From Solirubrobacter deserti (GTDB taxonomy: Bacteria > Actinomycetota > Thermoleophilia > Solirubrobacterales > Solirubrobacteraceae), in NCBI RefSeq assembly GCF_003344625.1, contig NZ_QPKJ02000006.1, positions 620,001 to 684,000 on the forward strand: a stretch of 64,000 bases of DNA, read 5' to 3'. Below the pieces are notes generated by a model. It ran no database searches. It was not told the origin of the DNA and saw only the letters and a list, made by a program, of their open reading frames with translations. The first letter of the stretch is position 1; the number at the start of each line of letters is the position of its first letter. Made by a program: the position numbers and the translations under genes. Shown in pieces: positions 48,403-56,773 of the stretch.

Positions 48403-48425
48403 ATAGTCACTGACATAGTGACTAT
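48403..48425. promoter_or_regulatory. Operator between MarR and DHA2 exporter
   Basis: ATAGTCACT - GACAT - AGTGACTAT, perfect 9-bp arms with a 5-base centre. It covers the GTG start of the exporter (48418) and lies 47 bases before the MarR start. AT-rich against its surroundings. Binding by the MarR protein is inferred from position. Confidence 0.7.
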
Positions 48426-49878
48426 CCCTCCACAAGTAGAAGGCGCCTCGCGGCGCACCTGGATGGCGCTGGTGGTCGTGTGTCTGGCGCAGCTGATGAT
48501 GGTCGTGGACATGACCATCGTGAACGTCGCCCTTCCGGTCATCCAGCGCGATCTGCAGTTCTCGCAGGCCGACCTCACGTGGGTCGTCGGCGCGTACCTC
48601 ATCTCCTACGGCAGCTTCCTGCTGCTCGCCGGCCGCCTCGGAGACCTGCTCGGTCGCAAGACCGTCTTCTTGGCCGGCACCGCGATCTTCACCGTCGCCT
48701 CCCTCGCCTGCGGGCTCGCCGAATCGCAGCTGGCGCTGATCGCCGCGCGCTTCGCCCAGGGCTTCGGCGGCGCGATCGCCACCTCGGTCATCCTCGCGCT
48801 GATCGCCACCGACTTCCCGCGCGTGGACGAGCGCGTGAAGGCCATGGGCGCGTACATGTTCGTCGTCACCTCCGGCGGGTCGCTCGGCCTGCTGCTCGGC
48901 GGCGCACTGGTCGAGTCCGTCGACTGGCACTGGATCTTCACCGTCAACGTGCCGATCGGGATCGCGGTCCTCGTGCTCGGCGCGCGGCTGATCGAGAACC
49001 GCCCGGGCCTCGGCCTCGAGCAGGGCGTCGACGTCGCCGGGTCGATCCTCGTGACGGCCTCGATGATGACCGCGGTCTACGCGATCATCACCGCCGCCGA
49101 GCACGGCTGGACGTCGGCGCACACGCTCGGCTGGGGCGGCGCGGCGGCCATCCTCGGCGCGGCCTTCCTGTACCTGCAGACGCGGATCAAGAACCCGATC
49201 TTCCCGCTGCGGATCCTGCGCGTGCGCACGCTGATCGGCGCGTCGGTGGTGCGCGGCTTCCTCGTCACCGGCATGTTCGGCACGTGGGTGATGGGCTCCC
49301 TCTACGTCGAGCACGTGCTCGGCTACGGCGCGTGGCTCACGGGCCTCGCCTTCCTGCCGATGACGCTGATCGTCGGCGCGCTGTCGCTCGGTACGACGGC
49401 GCGCGTGATGAGCCGCCTCGGGCCGGAGCGGACGGTCGTGGCCGGCCTGGTGCTGGTCGTCGGCGCGCTCACGCTGCTCACCACCGCGGACGTGAACACC
49501 GCCTACTTCCCGACGCTGTTCGCCGCCTTCGCGGTGATGGGTCTCGGCATGGGCACGGCGATGCTGCCGCTGATGACGATCGCGATGAGCGACGTGCGCC
49601 CGGAGGACGCCGGCCTCGGCAGCGGCATCATCAACGTCTCCATGCAGCTCGCCGGCGCGCTCGGGATCGCGATCCTCGGCACGCTCGCGTCCGATCGCAC
49701 CGCCGAGCTCACGCAGTCCGGCGCCAACGCCCTGCAGGCCCTCACCGGCGGCTACACCCTGGCCTTCCAGGTCGCCGCCGGAGCGGTCATCGTCGGCATC
49801 GTGATCGCCCTCGTGGCGCTCCGCATGCCGCGCGAGCGCGAGCCCGTCCCCGGCTCAGAGGTCGCCGTCGAGGTCTGA
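48418..49878 (+). CDS. DHA2-type MFS exporter (EmrB/QacA family)
   Basis: 486 residues from the GTG at 48418, with 14 membrane helices. MVVDMTIVNVALPVIQRDL is the DHA2 signature at helix 1, with LTWVVGAYLISYGSFLLLAG and GRLGDLLGRKTVF (motif A). The downstream GGSLGLLLGGALVE is motif C-like. Proton-driven export of a toxic compound. Gene start lies inside the operator for the MarR gene, implying repression by that protein. Convergent with the PfkB gene by 24 bases. Confidence 0.92.
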   Translation: MTIPPQVEGASRRTWMALVVVCLAQLMMVVDMTIVNVALPVIQRDLQFSQADLTWVVGAYLISYGSFLLLAGRLGDLLGRKTVFLAGTAIFTVASLACGLAESQLALIAARFAQGFGGAIATSVILALIATDFPRVDERVKAMGAYMFVVTSGGSLGLLLGGALVESVDWHWIFTVNVPIGIAVLVLGARLIENRPGLGLEQGVDVAGSILVTASMMTAVYAIITAAEHGWTSAHTLGWGGAAAILGAAFLYLQTRIKNPIFPLRILRVRTLIGASVVRGFLVTGMFGTWVMGSLYVEHVLGYGAWLTGLAFLPMTLIVGALSLGTTARVMSRLGPERTVVAGLVLVVGALTLLTTADVNTAYFPTLFAAFAVMGLGMGTAMLPLMTIAMSDVRPEDAGLGSGIINVSMQLAGALGIAILGTLASDRTAELTQSGANALQALTGGYTLAFQVAAGAVIVGIVIALVALRMPREREPVPGSEVAVEV

Positions 49879-50757
49879 GCGCCTCGGCGGACTGGCACCC
49901 GCACGCTCGCAGGTCCGGGCGGCGACGACGCACGCGAAGCGCGTCGCCGCCCGCACCGCCTCCGAGTCGTCCAGCACGCCGCGGCCGTGCTCGGCGACGT
50001 ACGTGAGGAATCCGCCGCCGAACGCGTCACCGGCGCCGATCGTGTCCACGACGGTGATCTTCGGCGCGTCCACGTGCGCCTCGTCCTCGGGCGTGACGAT
50101 CAATGCGCCGTCGCCGCCGAGCGTGACGAGCGCGACCGGCACGTCCAGCGCCCGCGCGGCGTCCACCATCCCGACGCCGGGCGACAGGTACTCGAGGTCG
50201 TCGCCGCTCACCTTCACCACGTGCGCGTGGCGCAGGACCGGCGAGAGCTGCTCGCGGTACGCGTCGCGGTCGGCGATGAACGTCGGCCGGCAGTTCGGGT
50301 CGACCATGATCAGCGCACGGTCGGCAACCGCCTCGACCACGCGCCGGAGCGCGCTCGCGGTCGGCTCCATGATCAGGCCGAGCGTGCCCACGTGGAGGAC
50401 GTCGACGTCTTGCGGCAGCGCCGCCAGCGCGGCCTCCGGCGTCAGCGCCGGCGCGCTCGTGCCCTCGGTGTAGAAGCGGTAGCTGGCCGCGCCGGACGCG
50501 TCGACCTCGGCCAGCGCGAGCGTCGTCGGCCTGGCGGTCGAGACCACCGTGTCGAGCTTGACCCGATCCGCCTCGAGCTCGGCGCGCAGCTGCCGTCCGA
50601 AGCCGTCGTCGGACAGGCAGCCGAGGAAGTGCACGTCCTGCTCGAGCCGGCCCAGCGTGCGCGCCGTGTTGTACGGCCCGCCGCCGGGGTGCGCGGCCAG
50701 GTGGTCGGCGTGCGGGACCAGGTCGACGAGCGCCTCTCCTCCAACCACGATCGCCAT
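49855..50757 (-). CDS. PfkB-family sugar kinase (fructokinase-like)
   Basis: 300 residues from the ATG at 50757 (MAIVVGGEALVDLVPHADHL). GGGPYNTARTLGRLEQDVHF is the sugar-binding GG motif, and DTIGAGDAFGGGFL the PfkB signature with catalytic Asp. Probably phosphorylates fructose or a related sugar. Next to the DUF1707 gene, with 18 bases between the start codons, divergent. No sugar transporter gene is adjacent. Confidence 0.9.
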   Translation of the reverse strand: MAIVVGGEALVDLVPHADHLAAHPGGGPYNTARTLGRLEQDVHFLGCLSDDGFGRQLRAELEADRVKLDTVVSTARPTTLALAEVDASGAASYRFYTEGTSAPALTPEAALAALPQDVDVLHVGTLGLIMEPTASALRRVVEAVADRALIMVDPNCRPTFIADRDAYREQLSPVLRHAHVVKVSGDDLEYLSPGVGMVDAARALDVPVALVTLGGDGALIVTPEDEAHVDAPKITVVDTIGAGDAFGGGFLTYVAEHGRGVLDDSEAVRAATRFACVVAARTCERAGASPPRRSDLDGDL

Positions 50758-50775
50758 CGGCACGTAGAGTTGCAG

Positions 50776-51324
50776 GTGGTGGACGTGCGAGCTTCAGACG
50801 CCGAGCGGGACGCCGTCATCGAGCAGCTGCGCGAGGCGGCCGCCGAGGGCCGGTTGACGATGGAGGAGCTGACGGACCGCATCGAGCTGGCCGCCAACGC
50901 CAAGACGCGCGGCGAGCTCGATCCGCTGACCGCCGACCTGCCCGCGCCGGGCATGACCGTGAGCGCGGCGAACGCGAGCGAGAAGACGTTGGGCGACGTC
51001 AAGCGCACGGGCGCGTGGGTCGTGCCCGCGCACAGCGAGTTCCGCTCCTGGACAGGCAGCATCACTCTGGACCTGCGGCAGGCGACGATCAGCTCGCGCG
51101 AGATCGTGATCGACGCCTTCACGCCGTTCGGCACGATCGACCTGCTCGTGCCGGTGGGCGTGCAGGTCGAGGTCCGGGCCGAGACGCGGATGGGCAGCCT
51201 CAAGCAGCAGGCGAGCGCCCCGACGCCGGGCGCGCCGCGCGTGATCCTCACGGGCGGCACGGTCTTCGGCACCATCCGGGTCCGCAACCAGCGGCTGTGG
51301 GAGAAGCTCCTAAAACGCGGTTGA
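50776..51324 (+). CDS. DUF1707 domain protein with LiaF-like C-terminal domain
   Basis: 182 residues if the GTG at 50776 is used; GTG at 50785 is also possible. The N-terminus (VRASDAERDAVIEQLREAAA, EGRLTMEELTDRI) is the SHOCT-like DUF1707 helical domain. The C-terminus (GSITLDLRQATISSREIVID and FGTIDLLVPVGVQVEV) resembles the beta-helix-like C-terminal domain of LiaF/VraT proteins linked to cell-envelope stress. No membrane segment. Overlaps the convergent RecQ by 15 bases. Confidence 0.8.
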   Translation: MVDVRASDAERDAVIEQLREAAAEGRLTMEELTDRIELAANAKTRGELDPLTADLPAPGMTVSAANASEKTLGDVKRTGAWVVPAHSEFRSWTGSITLDLRQATISSREIVIDAFTPFGTIDLLVPVGVQVEVRAETRMGSLKQQASAPTPGAPRVILTGGTVFGTIRVRNQRLWEKLLKRG

Positions 51325-53346
51325 GAGCGCGAACGGGAACACGGCGGTTGCGCCCTGGCGGCGCAACTGCCCGGCGACCATCGCGAGCGTCCAGCCGCTG
51401 AAGCGGATGTCGTCGACCAGCAGCGCGCCGGCCGGCGGCGGCGCGGCGACGACCTTGAACGCCCCGCGCACGTTGGCCACCTGCTGCGCCGAGTTGGCCA
51501 TCTCGCGCTGCGGCGGGTTGTCGCCGACGCGCTCCAGCAGCGGCTCGAACGGCAGCCCGAGCGCGGCCGCCAGCCGTGCCGCGAAGTCCGGCACCAGCGC
51601 GCCGGAGCGCTTGGACGGGATCGCGGTGACCAAGCCGATCGCGGGCCGCCAGGTGCGCACGGCCTCGGCCGCCGCCTCCACCAGCTGATCGTCGAAGCGC
51701 CCGTCGCTCCGGCCCCGCTGGACGAGCGGGTCCCAGCCCCCGTCGCCGAGCCGGGCGAGCGCGAGCCCTTCCTCGGCCCGCACGTCCTCGGGCAGCTTCT
51801 TCATCTTGCCCTCGGCGTCCGGCGCCATCTTCTTGACGTCGAGGACAATCGGCTTGGAGCGCAGGTGCAGGGCCGCGGCGCGCACCAGCGCCTCGTCCAG
51901 CGGCTTGTCGAACTTCGGCGCCGTGCACACCGCGCAGACGCCGCAGTCGCTCGGGTCGGGGTCGTCGAGCTCCTCCTGCAGCGCGCGCATGAGGCAGCGG
52001 CCGTCGGCGCCGAACGCGGCCATCGCCTCCTGCTCGCGCCGCCGCAGCGCGGTGACGTGCGCGTAGCGGTCGCCGTCGTACTCCCACGTCGCGCCGGGTT
52101 GACGCGTCCAGCGCGTGCCGTCGCGGGCCACCGCGCCCTCGACGTCGAGCACCTTGAGCATCGCCTCCAGCCGGCCCTTGCCGAGGTTGACGATGCCCAT
52201 CAGCTCGTTCGTGGTCGCGCTGTCGTCCGTGAGCGCCTCGAGCACGCGGTCGACCTGCTCGCGCCGCGGAAACGCCTGCTCGATGAAGAAGTCCTGGATC
52301 CGGCGGTCCTCGGCGCCGCGCAGCAGCACGACGTCGGCGCGGTCGATCGCGCGGCCGGCGCGGCCGACCTGCTGGTAGTAGGAGATCACCGAGCCGGGCG
52401 CCTGGTAGTGCACGACGAAGCCGAGGTCGGGCTTGTCGTAGCCCATGCCCAGCGCGCTGGTGGCGACCACGCACTTGAGCTCGTTGCGCAGCAGCTGCTC
52501 CTCGGTCGTGATCCGCGTCTCCGTGTCCACCTCACCGCTGTAGGACTGCGCGGGCACGCCGTGCGCCGAGAGGAAATCGGCGACCAAATCGGCGTCGCGT
52601 TTGGTAAGGGTGTACACGATCCCGGAACCCGGGAGGGAGGGGAGAAAAGTCGCCAGCCACGCCAGGCGGTCCGCCGGCGCCGGCTTTTCCACGACCTCCA
52701 ACCGCAGCGAAGCCCTCGACAACGGCCCCCGATACGTCCGCAACGCGCCCGCATGCCCCAACGCCAACTGCTCCGTGATGTCCGCCACCACGCGATCGTT
52801 CGCCGTCGCCGTGGTGCACAGCACCGCGACGCCCTCCGGCAGCCGTTCGAGCATCTCCTGGATGCGCCGGTAGTCCGGGCGGAAGTCGTGGCCCCAGTCG
52901 CTGATGCAGTGCGCCTCGTCGACCACCAGCAGCCCGACGCGCTCGGCGAACAGCGGCAGCATCGTCTCCCGGAACTGCGGGTTGTTCAGGCGCTCGGGGC
53001 TGATCAGCAGCAGGTCGACGGCGTCCTCGCGCAGCAGGTCGCGGACCTCGGCCCACGCGTCGCGGTTGGTCGAGTTGATCGTGTGCGCGCGGATGCCGAG
53101 CTTCTCCGCCGCCGCGATCTGGTTGCGCATCAGCGCCAGCAGCGGCGAGACGATCAGCGCGGGGCCGGCGCCGCGCTCGCGCAGCATCGTCGTCGCGAGG
53201 AAGTACACGGCCGATTTGCCCCAGCCCGTGCGCTGGACGCACAGCACGCGGGCACGGTCCTCGACCAGATCCGTGATCGCCTCGCGCTGGTGCTCGCGGA
53301 ACGTCGCGTTCGGCCCGGCCAGTCGGTGCAGCAGTTCTTCCACCAT
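51310..53346 (-). CDS. recQ: RecQ-family DNA helicase fused to a phosphoribosyltransferase-like domain
   Basis: 678 residues. Walker A RTGWGKSAVYFL (about 38-50), DEAH-box in VVDEAHCISDWGHDFRP (about 139-154), helicase motif VI-like SYYQQVGRAGRAIDRADVVL, and a Cys cluster DCGVCAVC (about 465-474) that fits the RecQ zinc site. From about 515 to the end comes a type I phosphoribosyltransferase-like domain with ALLVDDIRFSGWTLAMVAG, the PRPP-binding loop (normally DDxxTTGxT; here RFSG replaces TTG). This fusion is known in actinobacteria; its role is not clear. No HRDC domain is seen. Divergent from the acyltransferase with 14 bases between starts. Confidence 0.92.
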   Translation of the reverse strand: MVEELLHRLAGPNATFREHQREAITDLVEDRARVLCVQRTGWGKSAVYFLATTMLRERGAGPALIVSPLLALMRNQIAAAEKLGIRAHTINSTNRDAWAEVRDLLREDAVDLLLISPERLNNPQFRETMLPLFAERVGLLVVDEAHCISDWGHDFRPDYRRIQEMLERLPEGVAVLCTTATANDRVVADITEQLALGHAGALRTYRGPLSRASLRLEVVEKPAPADRLAWLATFLPSLPGSGIVYTLTKRDADLVADFLSAHGVPAQSYSGEVDTETRITTEEQLLRNELKCVVATSALGMGYDKPDLGFVVHYQAPGSVISYYQQVGRAGRAIDRADVVLLRGAEDRRIQDFFIEQAFPRREQVDRVLEALTDDSATTNELMGIVNLGKGRLEAMLKVLDVEGAVARDGTRWTRQPGATWEYDGDRYAHVTALRRREQEAMAAFGADGRCLMRALQEELDDPDPSDCGVCAVCTAPKFDKPLDEALVRAAALHLRSKPIVLDVKKMAPDAEGKMKKLPEDVRAEEGLALARLGDGGWDPLVQRGRSDGRFDDQLVEAAAEAVRTWRPAIGLVTAIPSKRSGALVPDFAARLAAALGLPFEPLLERVGDNPPQREMANSAQQVANVRGAFKVVAAPPPAGALLVDDIRFSGWTLAMVAGQLRRQGATAVFPFALSTAF

Positions 53347-53360
53347 GGTCAGGCTAGGCA

Positions 53361-54422
53361 GTGGCGCGGATAACTCGCCCCCGCTTCGAGTCCTTCGACG
53401 GCCTGCGCGGGCTCGCGTGCGTGCTGATCGTCGTCCTGCACGTCTGGATGTACACGGACGCGAACCATCCGCGGCCGGGCCGGACCGATCTGCTGGACCG
53501 CGTGATCGGCGAGTTCCGCGTGTCGCTGATCTTCTTCTTCGTGCTGTCCGGGTTCCTGCTGGCGCTGCCGTGGGCGGCGGGGAAGACGCCCGACCTGCGC
53601 CGCTACGCGGCGCGGCGGTTCGCGCGCGTGGTGCCGGGCTACTGGCTCGCGGTGGTCGGCTCGTTCCTGCTGCTGCACGGCACCGAGCACGGCCGCGCGA
53701 TCGCGCTGCACGACCTGCCGAAGTTCCTCTTCTTCATCCCGAATCTGTTCGAGGAGACGCGCAACCAGCTGGACCCGCCGATGTGGTCGCTGCACGTCGA
53801 GGTCAGCTTCTACCTCGTGCTGCCGCTGATCGGCTACGCGCTGCTGCGGCGGCCGCTGACGACCTGCGCCGGCCTGATCGCGGGCGGGCTGCTGTGGACC
53901 ACCGCCGGCGTGCTGCGCGAGTGGCCGCCGGAGGTGACCTGGACGCTCCCCTCGTACATCGGCGTGCTCACCTGCGGCGTCGCCGCGGCGGTCCTGGCGC
54001 AGCGCTCACCGCCGCGGTTCGTCGGCCTGCTGGGAGTTGCGATCGTGCTCGCCAACTCGTGGTGGCACAGCGACGGGACGGGCACACTCGGCCATGCGGT
54101 CGGCGACCTGCCCGCCGGCATCGGGTTCGGGCTGGTGCTGTGGTCGCTCGCCTACCGCGAGAGCCGCATGCTGAGCGCCAAGCCGGTCGTGTGGCTCGGG
54201 ACCGTGTCCTTCGGCGTCTACCTGTGGCACTACCCGGTCATGTACGCGCTGCAGCTGCACGAGCGGATGCCGGAGCGCTTCGTCCCGGCGGCGCTGTGGG
54301 TCTTCCCGATCACCTTCGCGCTCGCCGCGGTCTCGTGGTACCTCGTCGAGAAGCCCGCGATGCGGCTGGGGGCGCGCGTCCCCGCGCGCACCGGTCTCAG
54401 AGCGCCGCGTCGAGCTCAGTGA
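53361..54422 (+). CDS. Acyltransferase family 3 (OafA/YrhL-like) membrane protein
   Basis: 353 residues, GTG start at 53361. About ten membrane helices. RFESFDGLRGLACVLIVVLHVW is the family's first helix with the His, then FFVLSGFLLALPW and FARVVPGYWLAVVGSF. PPMWSLHVEVSFYLVLPLIG holds the conserved WSL-E motif. It transfers acyl groups to sugars of surface or lipid molecules. Adjacent gene is a MarR convergent with it (26-base overlap). Acceptor unknown. Confidence 0.9.
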   Translation: MARITRPRFESFDGLRGLACVLIVVLHVWMYTDANHPRPGRTDLLDRVIGEFRVSLIFFFVLSGFLLALPWAAGKTPDLRRYAARRFARVVPGYWLAVVGSFLLLHGTEHGRAIALHDLPKFLFFIPNLFEETRNQLDPPMWSLHVEVSFYLVLPLIGYALLRRPLTTCAGLIAGGLLWTTAGVLREWPPEVTWTLPSYIGVLTCGVAAAVLAQRSPPRFVGLLGVAIVLANSWWHSDGTGTLGHAVGDLPAGIGFGLVLWSLAYRESRMLSAKPVVWLGTVSFGVYLWHYPVMYALQLHERMPERFVPAALWVFPITFALAAVSWYLVEKPAMRLGARVPARTGLRAPRRAQ

Positions 54423-54846
54423 GCAGCGCGCGCAGGCGCGCGAGCTTGTCGGCGCCCAGCCGCGCCTCGATCAGGGCCTCCGTCTCCGCGATGAACTCGC
54501 GCACGACGGCGAAGACCTCACGCCCCCGGGCCGTCGTGCGCACGAGCTTCGCGCGGCCGTCCGCGGGGTCGGACACGCGCTCCACGTAGCCGTGCGTCTC
54601 GAGGTGCTCGACGAGCTGGGCCATCGACTGCTTGGTCATCCCGGCCCGCTCCGCGAGGACGGACACGCGCGTGCCCGCGTCGTCGAGGAACTGGAAGACG
54701 TTGCCGTGGGCGTAACGCACCTGCGGGTGCCCACGCTCGGCGAGCCGCGCGATCGTCTGCTCCGTCATGCGCCGGAACGGCTCGCGCAGCAGGATCGCGA
54801 TGTTCTCGGGCGCGTGGCGGGCGGTGGTGTCCGGCAGGCTCGACAC
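54397..54846 (-). CDS. MarR-family regulator
   Basis: 149 residues, GTG start at 54846. Winged helix-turn-helix: RVSVLAERAGMTKQSMAQLV, EHLETHGYVERVSDPADGRA. Divergent from the cupin gene. Two tandem inverted repeats lie in the 63-base gap; one overlaps the likely promoter. Likely a repressor of itself and of the cupin/methyltransferase pair. Ends inside the acyltransferase gene. Confidence 0.9.
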   Translation of the reverse strand: MSSLPDTTARHAPENIAILLREPFRRMTEQTIARLAERGHPQVRYAHGNVFQFLDDAGTRVSVLAERAGMTKQSMAQLVEHLETHGYVERVSDPADGRAKLVRTTARGREVFAVVREFIAETEALIEARLGADKLARLRALLTELDAAL

Positions 54847-54852
54847 TTGACT

Positions 54853-54873
54853 TTAGACAGTCTACCTGCCTAG
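54853..54873. promoter_or_regulatory. MarR operator, site 1 (imperfect)
   Basis: TTAGACAG - TCTAC - CTGCCTAG. The left half is identical to site 2; the right half differs from it at two bases. It starts 7 bases before the MarR GTG. Confidence 0.6.
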
Positions 54874-54875
54874 AT

Positions 54876-54896
54876 TTAGACAGTCATCCTGTCTAA
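54876..54896. promoter_or_regulatory. MarR operator, site 2 (perfect)
   Basis: TTAGACAG - TCATC - CTGTCTAA, perfect 8-bp arms, 5-base centre. It lies 13 bases before the cupin ATG and 23 bases (start to start) from site 1, about two helix turns, so both sites face the same side of the DNA. Confidence 0.75.
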
Positions 54897-54909
54897 CTGG
54901 AGTCGTCAA

Positions 54910-55290
54910 ATGGAACGCCTGAAAGTCGGAAGCGACGAGATCGCCATCCACGCCCGCGGCAGCGCGCTGCTCGCCACCGAGGTCACGATCCCGGCCGGGG
55001 GCGGCCCGCCGGGCCTGCACCGTCATCCCTCTGAGGAGCTCTACCGCGTCGAGGCCGGCCGGCTCACGATCTACCGCGAGCACGAGCGGATCGTCGCCAC
55101 GCCCGGCTCGGTGGTGCACATCCCGGGCGGCGCCGCGCACACCGTCCGCAACGAGAGCGACGAGCCGGCGCGCGCGTACGTGGTGTTCTCCCCCGGCACG
55201 GAGATGGAGGCCTTCGTGCGCGCCCTCGCCGCGAACCCCGGCGATGTCGTCGCCCTCGCCGAGGCCCACGGCATCGAGTTCGTCCAGTGA
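54910..55290 (+). CDS. Cupin-domain protein
   Basis: 126 residues from the ATG at 54910, with TGGAG about 7 bases upstream. GLHRHPSEELYRVEAGRLTI is cupin motif 1 (H-x-H, E); PGSVVHIPGGAAHTVRNESD is motif 2 (His). A single small beta-barrel, likely metal-binding. Enzyme or sensor unknown. It is under the two MarR operator sites and overlaps the methyltransferase start by 4 bases. Confidence 0.88.
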   Translation: MERLKVGSDEIAIHARGSALLATEVTIPAGGGPPGLHRHPSEELYRVEAGRLTIYREHERIVATPGSVVHIPGGAAHTVRNESDEPARAYVVFSPGTEMEAFVRALAANPGDVVALAEAHGIEFVQ

Positions 55291-56051
55291 CCGCCCAGGG
55301 CACGCTCTGGGGCGCGCGGGCGCTCGCCTGGGGCCGGACCGAGGACCAGCAGCTGGAGACCTACCGCGAAGCGCTGCGCCGGGTGCCGCTCGCCGCGGGC
55401 GCGAGCGTCCTCGACGTGGGGTGCGGCACGGGCGCCTTCCTGCGCCTCGCCCACGACCGCGGGGCGCGGGTGTCCGGGCTGGACGCCTCGCCCGAGCTGC
55501 TTGCGCTGGCGCGCGAGCGTGTCCCCGCGGCCGACCTGCGGGTGGGCGACATGGAGGCGCTGCCCTACGACGACGACGCCTTCGACGCCGTGTTCGGCTT
55601 CAACGCGTTCTTCTTCGCCCGCGACATGACCGCGGCGCTGCGCGAGGCGCGGCGGGTGGCCAGGTCCGGCGCCCCGGTCGTCATCCAGGTCTGGGGAAAC
55701 CCGGAGTGGTGCGACCTCACGCGCATGAAGGACGCGGTGTTCGCGCTCGCCCCGGGCGGGGACAGCCCGCCGCCCCCGCCGTTGTGGAGCCCCGGCGTGC
55801 TGGAGCAGATCGCGAGCGCCGCCGGGCTCACGCCGGGCGACGCCTTCGACCTCGAGTACGCGTTCCACTACGCGGGCGAGGCCGAGCTCGTCGAGCTGCT
55901 GCTGGCGCCCGCGCCGGTCGGGGCGGCGGTCCGGGCCGCGGGTGAGGACGCCGTGCGCGACGCCATCCTCACCTCACTGCAGCCGCTGCGCCGGCCCGAC
56001 GGCAGCTTTCGCCTGCGCAACCAGTGGCGGTACCTGGTCGCCTACGCGTGA
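55287..56051 (+). CDS. Class I SAM-dependent methyltransferase
   Basis: 254 residues, GTG start at 55287. SVLDVGCGTGAFLRLAHDRG is motif I, RVSGLDASPELLALARERV motif post-I, and VGDMEALPYDDDAFDAVFGF motif II. Ends NQWRYLVAYA. Probably methylates a small molecule. In one transcript with the cupin gene, hence controlled by the same MarR protein. Confidence 0.88.
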   Translation: MTAQGTLWGARALAWGRTEDQQLETYREALRRVPLAAGASVLDVGCGTGAFLRLAHDRGARVSGLDASPELLALARERVPAADLRVGDMEALPYDDDAFDAVFGFNAFFFARDMTAALREARRVARSGAPVVIQVWGNPEWCDLTRMKDAVFALAPGGDSPPPPPLWSPGVLEQIASAAGLTPGDAFDLEYAFHYAGEAELVELLLAPAPVGAAVRAAGEDAVRDAILTSLQPLRRPDGSFRLRNQWRYLVAYA

Positions 56052-56052
56052 G

Positions 56053-56721
56053 TCAGGCGCCCGTGTTGACCGTGATCTTCGCGACGCCGATCTTCAGGCC
56101 CTCGGTGAGGGCGTCGACGCCGAACGTCTGGTTGAGCAGGTCCGCGGCCTCGGCCTTGAGCTTGACGGTCGTGCCCTCGAGCACGGCGGTGCCGTTGTCG
56201 TTGGTCTCGAGCGGCTTGAGCGTGCGGCCGTCGAGGAAGAACAGCGGCGCGCTCTCGGCGGCGACCGCGCCGTCCACGGACACCTTGCCGGTGAGCACGG
56301 ACTTGCCCGGGTCGACCTCGAAGTCGGTCAGCTCGACCTTCTTGCCGCCGCCGGTGAGGCTGAGGCCCGAGCCGGCGTGGTCGATCATGCCCTGCACGTA
56401 CGGAGAGACCGTCCCCGGCTCGTAGTAGGTGACGTTGCCACCGGTGATCGGGAACTCGGCGACGCCCTGCGGCGTGATCTCGGCGTCGCCGACCGGCGCC
56501 GGCGTGAGCTTCAACGAGCCCAGCGCGTCCACGAACCCGGCGTCGAGCGTGACGGCGGTGCTGCGGCCGCTCAGCGACGGGATGTCGGCGAGGGGCGCCG
56601 GCTTGCTCTGCGTGGTGCCGGTGGTGGTGGCGGCGGTCGTCTCGTCTTCGCCGCCGCAGGCGGTCGCGGTCGCCGCAAGGGCGATCGTGGCGGCCGTGGC
56701 CGCCAGGCGCTTCAGATGCAT
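56053..56721 (-). CDS. HtaA-domain-like lipoprotein
   Basis: 222 residues from the ATG at 56721, with AAAGG about 9 bases upstream. The signal ends with ALAATATACGGEDE, a weak lipobox with Cys near residue 22. The mature part is beta-rich: ITPQGVAEFPITGG, GSGLSLTGGGKKVELTDFEV, SAPLFFLDGRTLKPL. This resembles HtaA heme-transport-associated domains or related surface domains, though I cannot confirm the heme ligands. It converges on the methyltransferase gene (1-base gap) and diverges from the second LAL gene. Confidence 0.6.
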   Translation of the reverse strand: MHLKRLAATAATIALAATATACGGEDETTAATTTGTTQSKPAPLADIPSLSGRSTAVTLDAGFVDALGSLKLTPAPVGDAEITPQGVAEFPITGGNVTYYEPGTVSPYVQGMIDHAGSGLSLTGGGKKVELTDFEVDPGKSVLTGKVSVDGAVAAESAPLFFLDGRTLKPLETNDNGTAVLEGTTVKLKAEAADLLNQTFGVDALTEGLKIGVAKITVNTGA

Positions 56722-56773
56722 CTCACTGCCTTTCGTTCGTGAGAGGAGGTTGTGAGGTATTCGCGCTAGCCCC

